Positions 40,370-50,696 of a stretch of 64,000 nucleotides of DNA are shown one piece after another (within the stretch, counting starts at the first letter, position 1; each line of letters begins with the position of its first letter). Position numbers and translations under genes: made by a program. The DNA lies in NCBI GenBank assembly GCA_003211955.1, contig QCRH01000003.1, forward strand, positions 1 to 64,000. The letters are read 5' to 3'. The notes under the pieces were generated by a model, which was not told the DNA's origin, searched no databases, and saw nothing but the letters and a program-made list of their open reading frames with translations. Source of the DNA: Prochlorococcus sp. AG-459-O09 (lineage in GTDB: Bacteria > Cyanobacteriota > Cyanobacteriia > PCC-6307 > Cyanobiaceae).

Positions 40370-42036
40370 TGTTAAGGCCTCCATTTTCGCAAGAACCGAT
40401 ACCAATAAATAATTGGGATGTAATCGTTATAGGCGCTGGAGCTGCTGGCCTTATGACTTGTCTTGAATTACCCGCAAATTTAAAAGTGCTTCTTTTAAAT
40501 AGAAATACTAGTAAGGTATCTTCCAGTAGATGGGCTCAAGGAGGAATTGCATCTGTTGTTAGACAAGATGATTCATTTGATCTTCATGCTGAGGATACTT
40601 TAAAAGCAGGTGATGGTCTATGTGATTTTAAAGCTGTAGAAATGCTAGTTAAAGAAGCTCCAGGTTGTGTAGAAAGGTTGCAGAATTTAGGGATGATTTT
40701 TGATCAAAGTTCTGATCAACTAGCTACTACCTTGGAAGCAGCCCATTCACGAAGAAGAGTCTTACATGTTAAAGATCGTACTGGACGAGCATTAGTTGAA
40801 GTTCTAGAAGATCATATTGAGAATCAAATAAATATTCTTCACTGCAGGGGTGTAAGAGTAACTGAACTTCTCATTGAAAATAAAGAATGTAGAGGAGTTC
40901 AGGTTCTTGATGGAGCAAATTTATATTGGATTAAATCTAGAGCAGTTGTTTTGGCTACAGGTGGGGGTGGGCACTTATTTACAAATACAACAAATCCTGC
41001 TCAATCCTCTGGTGAAGGGATTGCTCTTGCATGGAAAGCTGGAGCTGCTATCGAAGATTTAGAGTTCGTGCAATTTCATCCAACAGCTTTAAAATTTTAT
41101 GGTGCACCTTGCTTCTTAATATCTGAGGCACTTAGAGGGGAAGGAGCGATTTTAGTTGATAAAAATGGTGAAAGTCCAGTTAAAAATCTTGAAAATCGTG
41201 ATCTAGCTACTAGAGATCAGGTAAGTAGAGCAATTATGAAAAATATGCATGATAATAATTTAGACCATGTTGGCTTAGATCTTCGGTATATTGACCCAGA
41301 AAAAATTGTAGAGCGCTTCCCCACGATCTTAAGTAGATGTCAAGATTATGGCGTTAACCCTTTAAATGAGGTTATTCCCGTAGCTCCTGCTGCTCATTAT
41401 TGGATGGGAGGTGTTAGAACTGATCTAAATGCATCTTCAACAAGAAAAGGATTATATGCCGTTGGAGAAGTTGCTTCTACAGGTGTGCATGGTGCTAATA
41501 GGCTGGCAAGTAATTCACTGATGGAGTGTCTTGTTTTCGCAAGAAAAATGTCTTCAATTGTTTTGAATGACATTTCTAAATTTGAAAAATTTGATAGATC
41601 ATTTCAAGAGTTTGATATTGAAGATCCTAAAGAAGATCAAATTTCTATAATTGCTGAAAAAATTGATGAACTAAGAAAACTATGTTGGTTAAATTTAGGT
41701 GTATCTCGAAATAAGTTAAATATGAGTAAATTTTTAAATTACATTCAAAATGAAATAGATAAATTAAATAAAAACGATTTACTAAATAGTCTTGAAAAAA
41801 TAAAATTTGATCAACAAATAAAACTTAGTGAACGCAATAGAAGAGCATTAAATCTTTTACTTGATTTAAAGAATAGACAAATAACCACCATAACTTTATT
41901 AAAAGCTTGTCTATTTAGAGAGGAAAGTAGAGGAGGGCATTATAGAGATGATTTCCCTGAAAAAGATAAAAATTGGGAATGCCATACTAGACAACAGTTG
42001 GATCAAAAAATTCAAAAAAGATTTATTAAAAATTAA
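40369..42036 (+). CDS. nadB: L-aspartate oxidase
   Basis: VIGAGAAGLMTCLEL, SRWAQGGIASV, HSRRRVLHVKDRTGRALVE, APAAHYWMGGVRTD, GANRLASNSLMECLVF. Confidence 0.95.
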   Translation: MLRPPFSQEPIPINNWDVIVIGAGAAGLMTCLELPANLKVLLLNRNTSKVSSSRWAQGGIASVVRQDDSFDLHAEDTLKAGDGLCDFKAVEMLVKEAPGCVERLQNLGMIFDQSSDQLATTLEAAHSRRRVLHVKDRTGRALVEVLEDHIENQINILHCRGVRVTELLIENKECRGVQVLDGANLYWIKSRAVVLATGGGGHLFTNTTNPAQSSGEGIALAWKAGAAIEDLEFVQFHPTALKFYGAPCFLISEALRGEGAILVDKNGESPVKNLENRDLATRDQVSRAIMKNMHDNNLDHVGLDLRYIDPEKIVERFPTILSRCQDYGVNPLNEVIPVAPAAHYWMGGVRTDLNASSTRKGLYAVGEVASTGVHGANRLASNSLMECLVFARKMSSIVLNDISKFEKFDRSFQEFDIEDPKEDQISIIAEKIDELRKLCWLNLGVSRNKLNMSKFLNYIQNEIDKLNKNDLLNSLEKIKFDQQIKLSERNRRALNLLLDLKNRQITTITLLKACLFREESRGGHYRDDFPEKDKNWECHTRQQLDQKIQKRFIKN

Positions 42037-42961
42037 GATCTCCCTGATAGTTGGTTTTTGTTGCTAATTCATTTAAGTCACGCGTACCACTAATAATTTC
42101 TCCATTTATTTCCCAAGAAGGAAATCCACTGATTCCTTTCGTTTGGCATAGCTCATACTCATTATCTTTACCATCTTTAGCACACTCAACTACTTTTAAT
42201 TCTTTAACTGCTTCTTGACCAAATAATTGTTTCTGATCGTGGCAATGCGGGCACCAGTATGCACTATACATCACAATATTGTTTTCACTTAAAAATTTTG
42301 CAAACTTTACCTTCTGGGGAGAGCTTGAAGTGGTAATTATTGGCGATACATTTTCAGTGGGGTTTGCAACATCAATAGCTTTAGAGGGGTCAACGTTTGT
42401 TGACCAAATTAGCCCCCCCAGCAGGACACTAATGGCTACAATGAAACCTCTAAAAATCATAGGTTCTCTACTTTCGAATTTTGCTCCAATCATAGAAAAT
42501 ATAAAGATAGAAAACGATAAAATTGCTGAAAGTATACAAAAAAAGCAATATGCTTGAATCTTAAAAAACATTATATTTATCAATAAAAAGCTAAATGTTG
42601 ATGACGCACAAGAAATTAGAAATACTAACCACCATAAAAACTTATTTAGTTTTTCTTTTGGGGAAATTAAATTAAGCGAGAGTATAATTGTGATAACTAA
42701 TATTGATAAATATGTTATGAACCCAGCTAATGAGAGAGGTATATTAACTTGATTATTTTCAAATAAAGTACCCCAAGGACTATTTAAAACTGTTTCACAA
42801 CCATTTTGTATCCCTGGGCATGAAAGAGAAGTAAATAATCCCCAGTTTTTTAAAGTAATCGAACCTGTATCAACTATGCCTATAGTGCTAAGAATTGAGA
42901 TTATGATTTTTGGCCATTTCAAATTTTTTTTATTTATTCTGTTTGAAGTCTTAAGGGCCAT
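42026..42961 (-). CDS. Vitamin K epoxide reductase (VKOR) fused to thioredoxin-like domain
   Basis: VKOR helices with CFFC; MYSAYWCPHCHDQKQLFG; ISGFPSWEINGE. Confidence 0.9.
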   Translation of the reverse strand: MALKTSNRINKKNLKWPKIIISILSTIGIVDTGSITLKNWGLFTSLSCPGIQNGCETVLNSPWGTLFENNQVNIPLSLAGFITYLSILVITIILSLNLISPKEKLNKFLWWLVFLISCASSTFSFLLINIMFFKIQAYCFFCILSAILSFSIFIFSMIGAKFESREPMIFRGFIVAISVLLGGLIWSTNVDPSKAIDVANPTENVSPIITTSSSPQKVKFAKFLSENNIVMYSAYWCPHCHDQKQLFGQEAVKELKVVECAKDGKDNEYELCQTKGISGFPSWEINGEIISGTRDLNELATKTNYQGDLNF

Positions 42962-43066
42962 ACAAAAAGAAAGTTTGTTATTTACAATATCTATCCTAAT
43001 ATTATCTTGGCATGAGAGTTATATACGAAATGCTGTTTAAATCTTGTAATTCTTATTTTTCAGGTT

Positions 43067-44431
43067 GTGAAACAAAATAGTCTCAATGTAAAAGAAAAAA
43101 AACTATCTAAGATTGCATTCAGTCATGTTGGTTGTGAGAAAAATCTTGTTGATACTGAACATATGCAAGGCTTATTAGATAAAGAGGGTTATGAGGTTGA
43201 CAGCAATATAAATGATGCAAATGTTGTTGTTGTAAATACTTGCAGTTTTATTGAAACAGCTAGAGAAGAATCAATCAGAAAAATTCTAGAATATATAAAT
43301 CAAGGAAAGGAAGTAATAGTTGCAGGCTGTATGGCTCAGCATTTTAAAGATGAGCTTATAAAAGAAATCCCTGAAATAAAAGGTTTGGTTGGAACAGGAG
43401 ATTATCAAAAGATAGCCAAGGTTTTAGATAGAGTAGAAAAAGGGGAAATCGTTAATGAAGTTTCAAAGATACCTGAATTTATTGCAGATGAGGAAATGCC
43501 TCGTTTTGTAGATAAAAATAAATTTGTTGCTTATCTTCGTATTGCTGAAGGCTGTAACTATAATTGCGCTTTTTGCATTATTCCTAAGTTGAGAGGTCCT
43601 CAAAGAAGTAGAACAATAGAATCTATAGTTTCAGAAGCTAAAAGTCTTTCAAAAAAGGGTATTCAAGAAATCATATTAATTAGTCAAATAACAACTAATT
43701 ATGGTCAAGATATTTATGGAAAACCATCATTAGCCAAACTTTTGAATGAGCTTTCTAAAGTTCCAATTCCTTGGATAAGAATACATTATGCTTACCCAAC
43801 AGGTTTAACTGATGAAGTTATTAGAGCTTTTAAAGATTCAAAGAATATAGTTCCTTACTTTGATTTGCCACTTCAGCATAGTCATCCAGATGTATTGAAG
43901 AGTATGAATAGACCTTGGCAAGCTTCTTTGAATGAATCAATTTTGGAGAAAATTAGAGAAGAAATTCCATTTGCTGTATTAAGAACTAGTCTCATTGTTG
44001 GTTTCCCTGGAGAAAAAAAAGAACATTTTGAACATCTTCTCGAATTTTTGGATAGGCACAAATTTGATCATGTTGGAGTTTTTATTTTTTCTCCTGAGGA
44101 AGGAACTGCAGCTTTTCATTTGCCAAATAAAGTATCTCCAGAGGTTGCAGAGGCAAGAAAAGATAACGTTATTTCAGTTCAACAAAATATCTCTAAAGAA
44201 AAAAATCAGACATATGTTGGTTCAAAAATGAAGATTTTGGTAGAACAAATATCAGATAATAACGAATTAATTGGTCGGTCCTACAATTTCGCGCCTGAAA
44301 TTGACGGAACTGTAATTTTATCTGTTAAAGAGGAAATTAATTTGAAAAATTATATTGGTAAATTTGTTGAAGCAAATATTTCTTTTGCGGATGAATATGA
44401 TTTATATGGAGAGACTATTAAAATTTTTTAG
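43067..44431 (+). CDS. rimO: Ribosomal protein S12 methylthiotransferase RimO
   Basis: GTG start; [54 protein letters not shown]. Confidence 0.95.
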   Translation: MKQNSLNVKEKKLSKIAFSHVGCEKNLVDTEHMQGLLDKEGYEVDSNINDANVVVVNTCSFIETAREESIRKILEYINQGKEVIVAGCMAQHFKDELIKEIPEIKGLVGTGDYQKIAKVLDRVEKGEIVNEVSKIPEFIADEEMPRFVDKNKFVAYLRIAEGCNYNCAFCIIPKLRGPQRSRTIESIVSEAKSLSKKGIQEIILISQITTNYGQDIYGKPSLAKLLNELSKVPIPWIRIHYAYPTGLTDEVIRAFKDSKNIVPYFDLPLQHSHPDVLKSMNRPWQASLNESILEKIREEIPFAVLRTSLIVGFPGEKKEHFEHLLEFLDRHKFDHVGVFIFSPEEGTAAFHLPNKVSPEVAEARKDNVISVQQNISKEKNQTYVGSKMKILVEQISDNNELIGRSYNFAPEIDGTVILSVKEEINLKNYIGKFVEANISFADEYDLYGETIKIF

Positions 44432-44434
44432 TTT

Positions 44435-44527
44435 TTAAATTAATTTAACTGCTCTTAATAGCTTATCTAATGCGAAAGCAGCTCCAAAACCAAAACCAAT
44501 AAATGCAAAATAGAAAATGATGTTCAT
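44435..44527 (-). CDS. petL: Very small single-TM protein, PetL-like (cytochrome b6f subunit)
   Basis: MNIIFYFAFIGFGFGAAFALDKLLRAVKLI (30 aa), read by eye; assignment by size, topology and C-terminus. Confidence 0.55.
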   Translation of the reverse strand: MNIIFYFAFIGFGFGAAFALDKLLRAVKLI

Positions 44528-44591
44528 TAATTTTTTTATTTTTATTTAATTTAACATCAGATGAAAAGATTAGATTTTTTCGTTTAATTTC

Positions 44592-44978
44592 TTAATCTTG
44601 GATATATGTTAATTTTTTGTATAAACATTCTTCTGCTTTTTGTAGTTCCCGGCCTAAATATAGAGCATGATCGAATCTTGTTATTAAGTCATTTCTTTCT
44701 TCAGTGATCAATATTCCAAGTTGTTTCGCACTAATTCCTTCAAAAACTTCATTACAAACTCTTTTATTTTGAGAGTCGCATTTAATTGGTTCATTTGTTT
44801 CTGGGTCAAGCGCATATCCGTCCTCATTAATATTATTTAGAAAATGCTCTATAATTATTTTATTTTCTTCTAAATTTACCTTTATAATGAAATAACCGTT
44901 TGGATCTAAGTCTATATATCGGTTGGATAGATTATTATCAATCTTTATTTTTTCATCTAAACTTTGACTTGAATCCAT
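44592..44978 (-). CDS. DUF4346-like protein
   Basis: RYIDLDPNGYFIIKVNLEENKIIIEHFLNNINEDGYALDPETNEPIKC...GISAKQLGILITEE. Confidence 0.65.
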   Translation of the reverse strand: MDSSQSLDEKIKIDNNLSNRYIDLDPNGYFIIKVNLEENKIIIEHFLNNINEDGYALDPETNEPIKCDSQNKRVCNEVFEGISAKQLGILITEERNDLITRFDHALYLGRELQKAEECLYKKLTYIQD

Positions 44979-45039
44979 TTTGGGAATTTAATTTCAAACT
45001 ATATTACTAATATAATATTTGGTAAAGCCGAATAATTTT

Positions 45040-46194
45040 TTATTTAAAGGGTATAGATTTATTTTCAAAATCAATCTCCATCTCGGTTTGTTTATTCACT
45101 TCATTTAGCCAAGGAATAATTATATTTTCCATATTTTTGTCAAACCACTTATGCAAGCTAATGGTGCTTTTTGCAAAAAACCCCCTCCGTCTTTTATGTT
45201 TACCACCCGCTCCAGGATCAAACAAATGGATACTATTTTTTATTGCCCATTCAATTGGCTGGTAATAGCATAATTCAAAATGTAAATTAGATATTTCTTC
45301 TTGACTACCCCAATATCTACCCCATAAGTTGTTTTGATTTTTAACGCACATCGACATAGCAAAAATTTCATTTGAATCATGTTTTGATGCACTAAAAAGT
45401 AAAAGATTTTTTTTATTATCAACCAGTGTTTCGAAAAATGTTGATGTTAGATATTTACTTCCCCAAACTCCCCACCTCGAGCAATGCTGTTCATAAAAAT
45501 TATGCATTTTTTTGAGGATTTCTTGGTTGATATTATCTCCATTAAAAATTTCTACTTTAATATCTTGTTTAGTAATTGATTTCCTCTCTTTTTTTATATT
45601 TTTTCTCTGATTAGAGTTAAATCTAGAAAGAAAATCATTAAATGTTTTTTCTCCATTACTCCTCCATTCACTGCTGGAATTTATCCATTCATGGTATCCC
45701 AAAGATTTAAGATGGTTGCCCCAGCTTTCATTAATATATAAAAAATTACAACTTAGAATTTTGTTTGTAATCGCAAAGCTTTCGATGTGGTTTATAAGTA
45801 AATTTGTAATTTCGTTCTTGTCTTTATTTTTTTTATAAAGAAATTGATATCCATTTACAGGACTATAAGGACTCATTCCAATTAATTTAGGGTAATAATT
45901 TAAATTCAGCTCTTGAGCCAATCTTGCAAATGATTGGTCAAAAATGAATTCTCCATAGCTATGATTTTTTAAAAAAAGTGGGGCAATTCCTAATATCTCT
46001 TCATTTTTAACAGCAACAAAATATAGTGGCTGCCAACCAGTTTCTCTTGAAACACTTTTTGATATCTCAAGGTTTTTAATCCAAGTCCATTCATAAAATG
46101 GATTATTAATTTCATTTGCTAATTCATTCCATATCTCCTTGGAAATTTCTTTAATTGATAATTTGACTTCAACTTTATGTATTGGTTGGTTCAT
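45040..46194 (-). CDS. FemAB/GNAT-like 'peptidogalycan biosynthesis' family (PF04339-type)
   Basis: WTWIKNLEISKSVSRETGWQPLYF...MSPYSPVNGYQFL...RKNIKKERKSI...FDPGAGGKHKRRRGF. Confidence 0.85.
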   Translation of the reverse strand: MNQPIHKVEVKLSIKEISKEIWNELANEINNPFYEWTWIKNLEISKSVSRETGWQPLYFVAVKNEEILGIAPLFLKNHSYGEFIFDQSFARLAQELNLNYYPKLIGMSPYSPVNGYQFLYKKNKDKNEITNLLINHIESFAITNKILSCNFLYINESWGNHLKSLGYHEWINSSSEWRSNGEKTFNDFLSRFNSNQRKNIKKERKSITKQDIKVEIFNGDNINQEILKKMHNFYEQHCSRWGVWGSKYLTSTFFETLVDNKKNLLLFSASKHDSNEIFAMSMCVKNQNNLWGRYWGSQEEISNLHFELCYYQPIEWAIKNSIHLFDPGAGGKHKRRRGFFAKSTISLHKWFDKNMENIIIPWLNEVNKQTEMEIDFENKSIPFK

Positions 46195-46211
46195 TTATTA
46201 TTGAATCTATT

Positions 46212-46862
46212 TTAAATTTTTTTGTAATGAATATGGATTTCATTATTCATTAAATTTTTAATTGATTTTATTTCCCATAGTCTTTCGAGATTAAAAATCG
46301 CATTTGTTTGTTCTGGAGGGATCCATGTATATTTACCTCCAATAATTCGTGGAATTATTGTAATTTTTATATCTGTTATTAGATCCTCTTTTATAAATGA
46401 ATTTATAAGTTTTGCACCTCCTAAAAGAACTAAATCATTTATCCCTTGTTTTTTGAGTGAAATTAAAGTTTTTTCCCATGAATTTTCGAAAAAGAGTTCT
46501 TTCTCGAATTCATTATTCGACGAATTATCAACTTTACTTGAGCTTATTAGCCATCTTCTAATTGGTTGACGAAAGTATTTCCAATTACTGTTAAATTTTT
46601 TGCTATTTGAAGCAACTATAGAAATTGGTTGGCTTTTTGATATATTTACTTCGTCATTATCATTGAGATTTTTAACTAGGTAAGTTGATTGATGAGCTAT
46701 TAAAGTACCTAAACCAAAAATGGTGGCGTCAACCATTGATAAGTTTTGATTTAATATTTTTTTATCTTCATCGCTTCCAAGATGCGATTCTCCACCTCCA
46801 GGAAATGCAATTCTCCCATCAAGACTTGATGCTATAACAATTATTACTCTTGGGATACTCAA
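46212..46862 (-). CDS. RibD_C/DHFR-like reductase
   Basis: VIIVIASSLDGRIAFPGGGESHLGSDEDKKILNQNLSMVDATIFGLGTL; LLGGAKLINSFIKEDLITDIKITIIPRIIGG; TTG start overlapping upstream stop. Confidence 0.82.
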   Translation of the reverse strand: MSIPRVIIVIASSLDGRIAFPGGGESHLGSDEDKKILNQNLSMVDATIFGLGTLIAHQSTYLVKNLNDNDEVNISKSQPISIVASNSKKFNSNWKYFRQPIRRWLISSSKVDNSSNNEFEKELFFENSWEKTLISLKKQGINDLVLLGGAKLINSFIKEDLITDIKITIIPRIIGGKYTWIPPEQTNAIFNLERLWEIKSIKNLMNNEIHIHYKKI

Positions 46863-47785
46863 GTTTGCGTTACTAAACTATTTTCAAATTGCAACTTCAA
46901 TGAATTGGTTAACTTTTGATCAACATAAATTTCTGCAGCATTATTTGGACTCTCTTGGAGTCTTATTTTGTGTAATGTTGCACCAAGTTGATGTATTGGT
47001 TTTTTAAGAATATCAGAAATATATAAAGCTATATTTTCAGCAGTTGGAACACAATTATGGAAAAATTCGATGTCTTTATTAAGAAAAGTATGATCAAGTT
47101 GTTCAACAACTAAATCGTTAATTATCTCTTGGAGGGCAGATAAGTCGCAAACCATTCCTGTTCTTTTATCAATGTCTCCTTTTACAGTTATATCGACAAG
47201 ATAGTTATGACCATGTCCATTAACTCTGGCACATTTCCCATAGATTTTTTTATTTTCATCAAAGGATATCTCTTCTTTTGCAAGTCTATGAGCTGCTGCA
47301 AAATGAGTTTGTACTGTTAAAAATGCTTCCATGTTTTTTCCAAAATAATCTGCCCATAAATTTGGGTTTTCATAAAGTCTTAGACTTGTAAGAGGTAAAT
47401 CATCCTTCAGACGATGCCAAATGACCTTTACTAATGCTTCAGTTGTGGGAAGTATACCCTCTTGATTATCAACATTAAATTCAGGCCAGACATCATTTAA
47501 AAAACGAAAATCTAGTTGTCCAGTAACCTTATCTTTAATGGAGTGTTTTACATCAGAAAGATTAAGTACCATTCCATCAGAGTCTAGTTCTCCACCCATT
47601 GAAACAATAAGTTCATAATTATGACCATGTCCTGGTGCAATACTGCACTTTCCAAAAAGAGATAAATTTTCTTCTGGGCTTTTTTCAGGAAGCCAATAAC
47701 GGTGACTAGAACTAAAGCAGGCACGTCGAGTTATGACGCATTCACGTCCTTTTCCATGTAATGGTTTGGATTGTGTAGAAGTCAT
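46859..47785 (-). CDS. Tandem-domain 6-pyruvoyl-tetrahydropterin synthase / QueD-family protein
   Basis: Two PTPS domains, each CX5HGH: FGKCSIAPGHGHNYEL and YGKCARVNGHGHNYLV. Confidence 0.9.
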   Translation of the reverse strand: MTSTQSKPLHGKGRECVITRRACFSSSHRYWLPEKSPEENLSLFGKCSIAPGHGHNYELIVSMGGELDSDGMVLNLSDVKHSIKDKVTGQLDFRFLNDVWPEFNVDNQEGILPTTEALVKVIWHRLKDDLPLTSLRLYENPNLWADYFGKNMEAFLTVQTHFAAAHRLAKEEISFDENKKIYGKCARVNGHGHNYLVDITVKGDIDKRTGMVCDLSALQEIINDLVVEQLDHTFLNKDIEFFHNCVPTAENIALYISDILKKPIHQLGATLHKIRLQESPNNAAEIYVDQKLTNSLKLQFENSLVTQT

Positions 47786-47835
47786 ACCTGTCTGCGATAA
47801 TACTATCTTAAGGTTTTAAATACGCTTTTGTCTTT

Positions 47836-48393
47836 ATGGAACAATCCATTATCGAAAAAACAGTTCATACGATTAAGGGCAGAAGCATATTTTTAATAGG
47901 AATGATGGGTTCTGGCAAGTCACAAACTGGTTTGAAGCTGGCTGAATTATTGAAGTATAAATACATTGATTTAGATTCATTAATAGAGAAGTTGGCAAAA
48001 AAATCTATCAATCAAATTTTTAATGATGAAGGAGAAGATAATTTCCGTGAATTAGAAGCAAACTGCCTTAAAGAAACTATCAAAATTCCTTCATTAGTAA
48101 TCTCAACTGGGGGAGGAATAGTTACCAAATCAGAAAACTGGGGAATCTTAAGACAGGGAATAATTGCATGGATAGATCTCGATAAAGATATAGCAATTGA
48201 AAGATTGAAAAATGAAATTAAAAATAGGCCACTTCTTCAGGGAAAGAATCTAAATGATCTATATATGAGTATTTTTCAATCAAGAGAAAATTTGTATTCT
48301 CAAGCAGATTTAAGAATTCAAGTAAAAAAAGAAAATATTGAAGAAGTTGCTATGAAAATAATTAATGCAATTCATAAAGAAATAATTAGTTAA
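47836..48393 (+). CDS. aroK: Shikimate kinase
   Basis: IFLIGMMGSGKSQTGLKLAELLKYKYIDLDSLIE; STGGGIVTKSENW; NRPLLQG. Confidence 0.95.
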   Translation: MEQSIIEKTVHTIKGRSIFLIGMMGSGKSQTGLKLAELLKYKYIDLDSLIEKLAKKSINQIFNDEGEDNFRELEANCLKETIKIPSLVISTGGGIVTKSENWGILRQGIIAWIDLDKDIAIERLKNEIKNRPLLQGKNLNDLYMSIFQSRENLYSQADLRIQVKKENIEEVAMKIINAIHKEIIS

Positions 48394-48647
48394 TCTGGTT
48401 CAATTCTTACTGCAAACCATTTGATAACGTATCCTAATTTTATTTCTAATTCATAAGTGCTTTCTAATAATTCTTCAAAAAATTCCTGATCAGGATCTTC
48501 TATATTTTGATATATTGTTTGTGTTTCTGTCTTACTAAGCCAATTCTTTAACCATAAAATTGCTTCTTGCTTTGATACAATTTTTTCTTTTGAATCTGGC
48601 TCTAATAATACATAATGATCTGATGCTCTTATTAGTGGATTTGACAT
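48390..48647 (-). CDS. Chlororespiratory reduction 7 (Crr7)-like protein
   Basis: YVLLEPDSKEKIVSKQEAILWLKNWL...LLESTYELEIKLGYVIKWFAVRIE resembles the CRR7 family. Confidence 0.68.
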   Translation of the reverse strand: MSNPLIRASDHYVLLEPDSKEKIVSKQEAILWLKNWLSKTETQTIYQNIEDPDQEFFEELLESTYELEIKLGYVIKWFAVRIEPD

Positions 48648-48648
48648 A

Positions 48649-49356
48649 ATGAAAATTCTTCTTGGATTAATTCTTTGCTTGATTTTTCAAGGAATTTTTT
48701 TAGAAAGTTCTTTTGCTCTAGTAGATTCTAACGTACGAGAGTTTTTGGAAAATCGTGTAAATCAATGGCCAGAATTATATTTGCCAAATTTTAAATTGTC
48801 GGATACTTCTAAGGATTTAATTTATCCTAAATGGTTCGAGGGGAATTGGCTTGTTACTTCTCAAGATATAGTTAATGATTCAGAAGAGCCAGTTATTTAT
48901 AAAGTAAATTTCTTTAAGAATGATTCAGATTTAATTGTTGGTAATCGTGCAAAAAATTCTGAATCTATTGGAAAAGCAATATTTGGTGAAACCTTAATTA
49001 AGGTTGTAAATGATCCTCAATCTATTAATAATCAAATTACTTATTTAAAAGATGATTTTTATATCGATTCAAGAATTACAGGGAGAAATCAGATCCAAGA
49101 TGATGATATTTTTTTCGCAGATGAGCTAGTTATACAAACAGCACATAAGCCAGGTGCTTCAAGGATTAATCAGGTAGAGACCATTAGTAAATTTCAAAAA
49201 TGTTCCGAAGAAATATTGGAAGTTGATAATTCAATCAAACCATCAATTTGTGGAGTGCAATATGTTGCTTCTTATGGATCAAAAGTTGGTGATCCTTCTA
49301 TTCATGCTATAAAAACAAATAAATATAAATTGAAGTTTGAATTTATTGAGAGTTAG
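48649..49356 (+). CDS. Conserved hypothetical secreted protein, DUF6816-like
   Basis: Signal-peptide-like N-terminus, LYPKWFEGNWLVTSQ, cyanobacterial family by recall. Confidence 0.6.
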   Translation: MKILLGLILCLIFQGIFLESSFALVDSNVREFLENRVNQWPELYLPNFKLSDTSKDLIYPKWFEGNWLVTSQDIVNDSEEPVIYKVNFFKNDSDLIVGNRAKNSESIGKAIFGETLIKVVNDPQSINNQITYLKDDFYIDSRITGRNQIQDDDIFFADELVIQTAHKPGASRINQVETISKFQKCSEEILEVDNSIKPSICGVQYVASYGSKVGDPSIHAIKTNKYKLKFEFIES

Positions 49357-50068
49357 CACTAAAAAGATATTCTTCTAAGTTGTTCCTCCAAATGAAAAGA
49401 TTTTCTAAATAAGGGTTGTTTATGTATTCTTGGCTTCCCTCTCCTGAAAGAATTGGTCCTGCAGACTTTGGAAATTTAAGAAGTGATAATTGAGCAGCAA
49501 TTGAAATATCTGCGATTGATAAACTATCTCCAATTAAATATTTCTTGTTGATCAAGGATTTTGATAAAGCTTCCAGCAATTTTTGGAGTTCTAAATTATC
49601 TTTAGAAGACAAAACTACATTAGAAATTTTACTAAGATTTTTAAAAGGTAATTTATCAACAATACTTTTAACTGAAGAAGGTATTTCATCTGGAAGTAAT
49701 GCAGTTCTTAGCTGTGGATTTTCTATTGCAGATTTTATTAAAGCTTTTCTACAAGTTGTAGCCATTGTAGTATCTGCCCAGTCTTCAATTAGTTTGCATT
49801 GTGCAAATAATATTGGATCCTCCGGAAAGAGTGGATTGTTTACATTTTTTTTATCTAAATATTCGCAAATAGTTGAAGAGTCATTAATAACTTGATCATT
49901 ACTATCGACTATTACAGGTACTTGTTTTTGACCTGATAATTTAAAGATTTCAAATTGGCCTATGCCAGGTGTTACTTCTTCAACTCGATATTGTAGTTTT
50001 TTTGCATGAAGAGCCATTCTTGTTTTTAAACAAAAAGCACTATGCCTAAATTGATATAATGTAATCAT
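49343..50068 (-). CDS. Glutathione S-transferase family protein
   Basis: LYQFRHSAFCLKTRMALHAK, QKQVPVIVDSNDQVINDSSTICEYL. Confidence 0.92.
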   Translation of the reverse strand: MITLYQFRHSAFCLKTRMALHAKKLQYRVEEVTPGIGQFEIFKLSGQKQVPVIVDSNDQVINDSSTICEYLDKKNVNNPLFPEDPILFAQCKLIEDWADTTMATTCRKALIKSAIENPQLRTALLPDEIPSSVKSIVDKLPFKNLSKISNVVLSSKDNLELQKLLEALSKSLINKKYLIGDSLSIADISIAAQLSLLKFPKSAGPILSGEGSQEYINNPYLENLFIWRNNLEEYLFSANSQ

Positions 50069-50113
50069 GCTGTTTCATGTTTGTTAAAACTTAGCTAAAA
50101 AAGTAATCTATTT

Positions 50114-50326
50114 GTGGAGCTGATGGGCGAATTTTTCTCTAATGTAGCGAGATATCCAAAGTATTTGATATCTATCATTGTTGGGGGACTTGTTGCTTTG
50201 CTTGAACCTTTATTCAAGAATAGATCAAATCCACTCACAATAGTAGGTTTGATATCTTCTGTCTTAAGTGCTTTCATAACTGTTTATTTTGTCTTGCAAG
50301 CGATGACAAACCCAATAAATTTATAA
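50114..50326 (+). CDS. DUF751 family small membrane protein
   Basis: MGEFFSNVARYPKYLISIIVGGLVALLEPLFKNRSNPLTIVGLISSV; upstream of rbfA. Confidence 0.8.
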   Translation: MELMGEFFSNVARYPKYLISIIVGGLVALLEPLFKNRSNPLTIVGLISSVLSAFITVYFVLQAMTNPINL

Positions 50327-50331
50327 CCATA

Positions 50332-50694
50332 ATGCCAAATAATTACCGTCTTGCAAAAGTTTCTTCTCTTTTGAAGAAAGAAATAACCCTTATTTTGCAG
50401 AATGATTTGGAAAATGATCTTATTAGAGATCATTTCGTAAATATTTCTAAGATTGATTTATCAGGTGATTTGCAACACTGTAAAATTTATATAACTTCAA
50501 CTGCTGAAGAGAAAGTAAGGAAAGAGATTGTGGAAAACTTGAATACTGCTAAAAGCTCTATAAGGCATAGTTTAGGTAAAAGAATTGAGATGAGAAGAGT
50601 TCCAGAGATAATTTTTAAAGACGATGTTGTTCTTGATAAAGGATTATCAGTCTTGAAACTTCTCGATGAATTAAAAAATAAAAAATCAAAATAA
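50332..50694 (+). CDS. rbfA: Ribosome-binding factor A
   Basis: YRLAKVSSLLKKEITLILQNDL...LQHCKIYITSTAEEK...LGKRIEMRRVPEIIFKDD. Confidence 0.93.
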   Translation: MPNNYRLAKVSSLLKKEITLILQNDLENDLIRDHFVNISKIDLSGDLQHCKIYITSTAEEKVRKEIVENLNTAKSSIRHSLGKRIEMRRVPEIIFKDDVVLDKGLSVLKLLDELKNKKSK

Positions 50695-50696
50695 TA

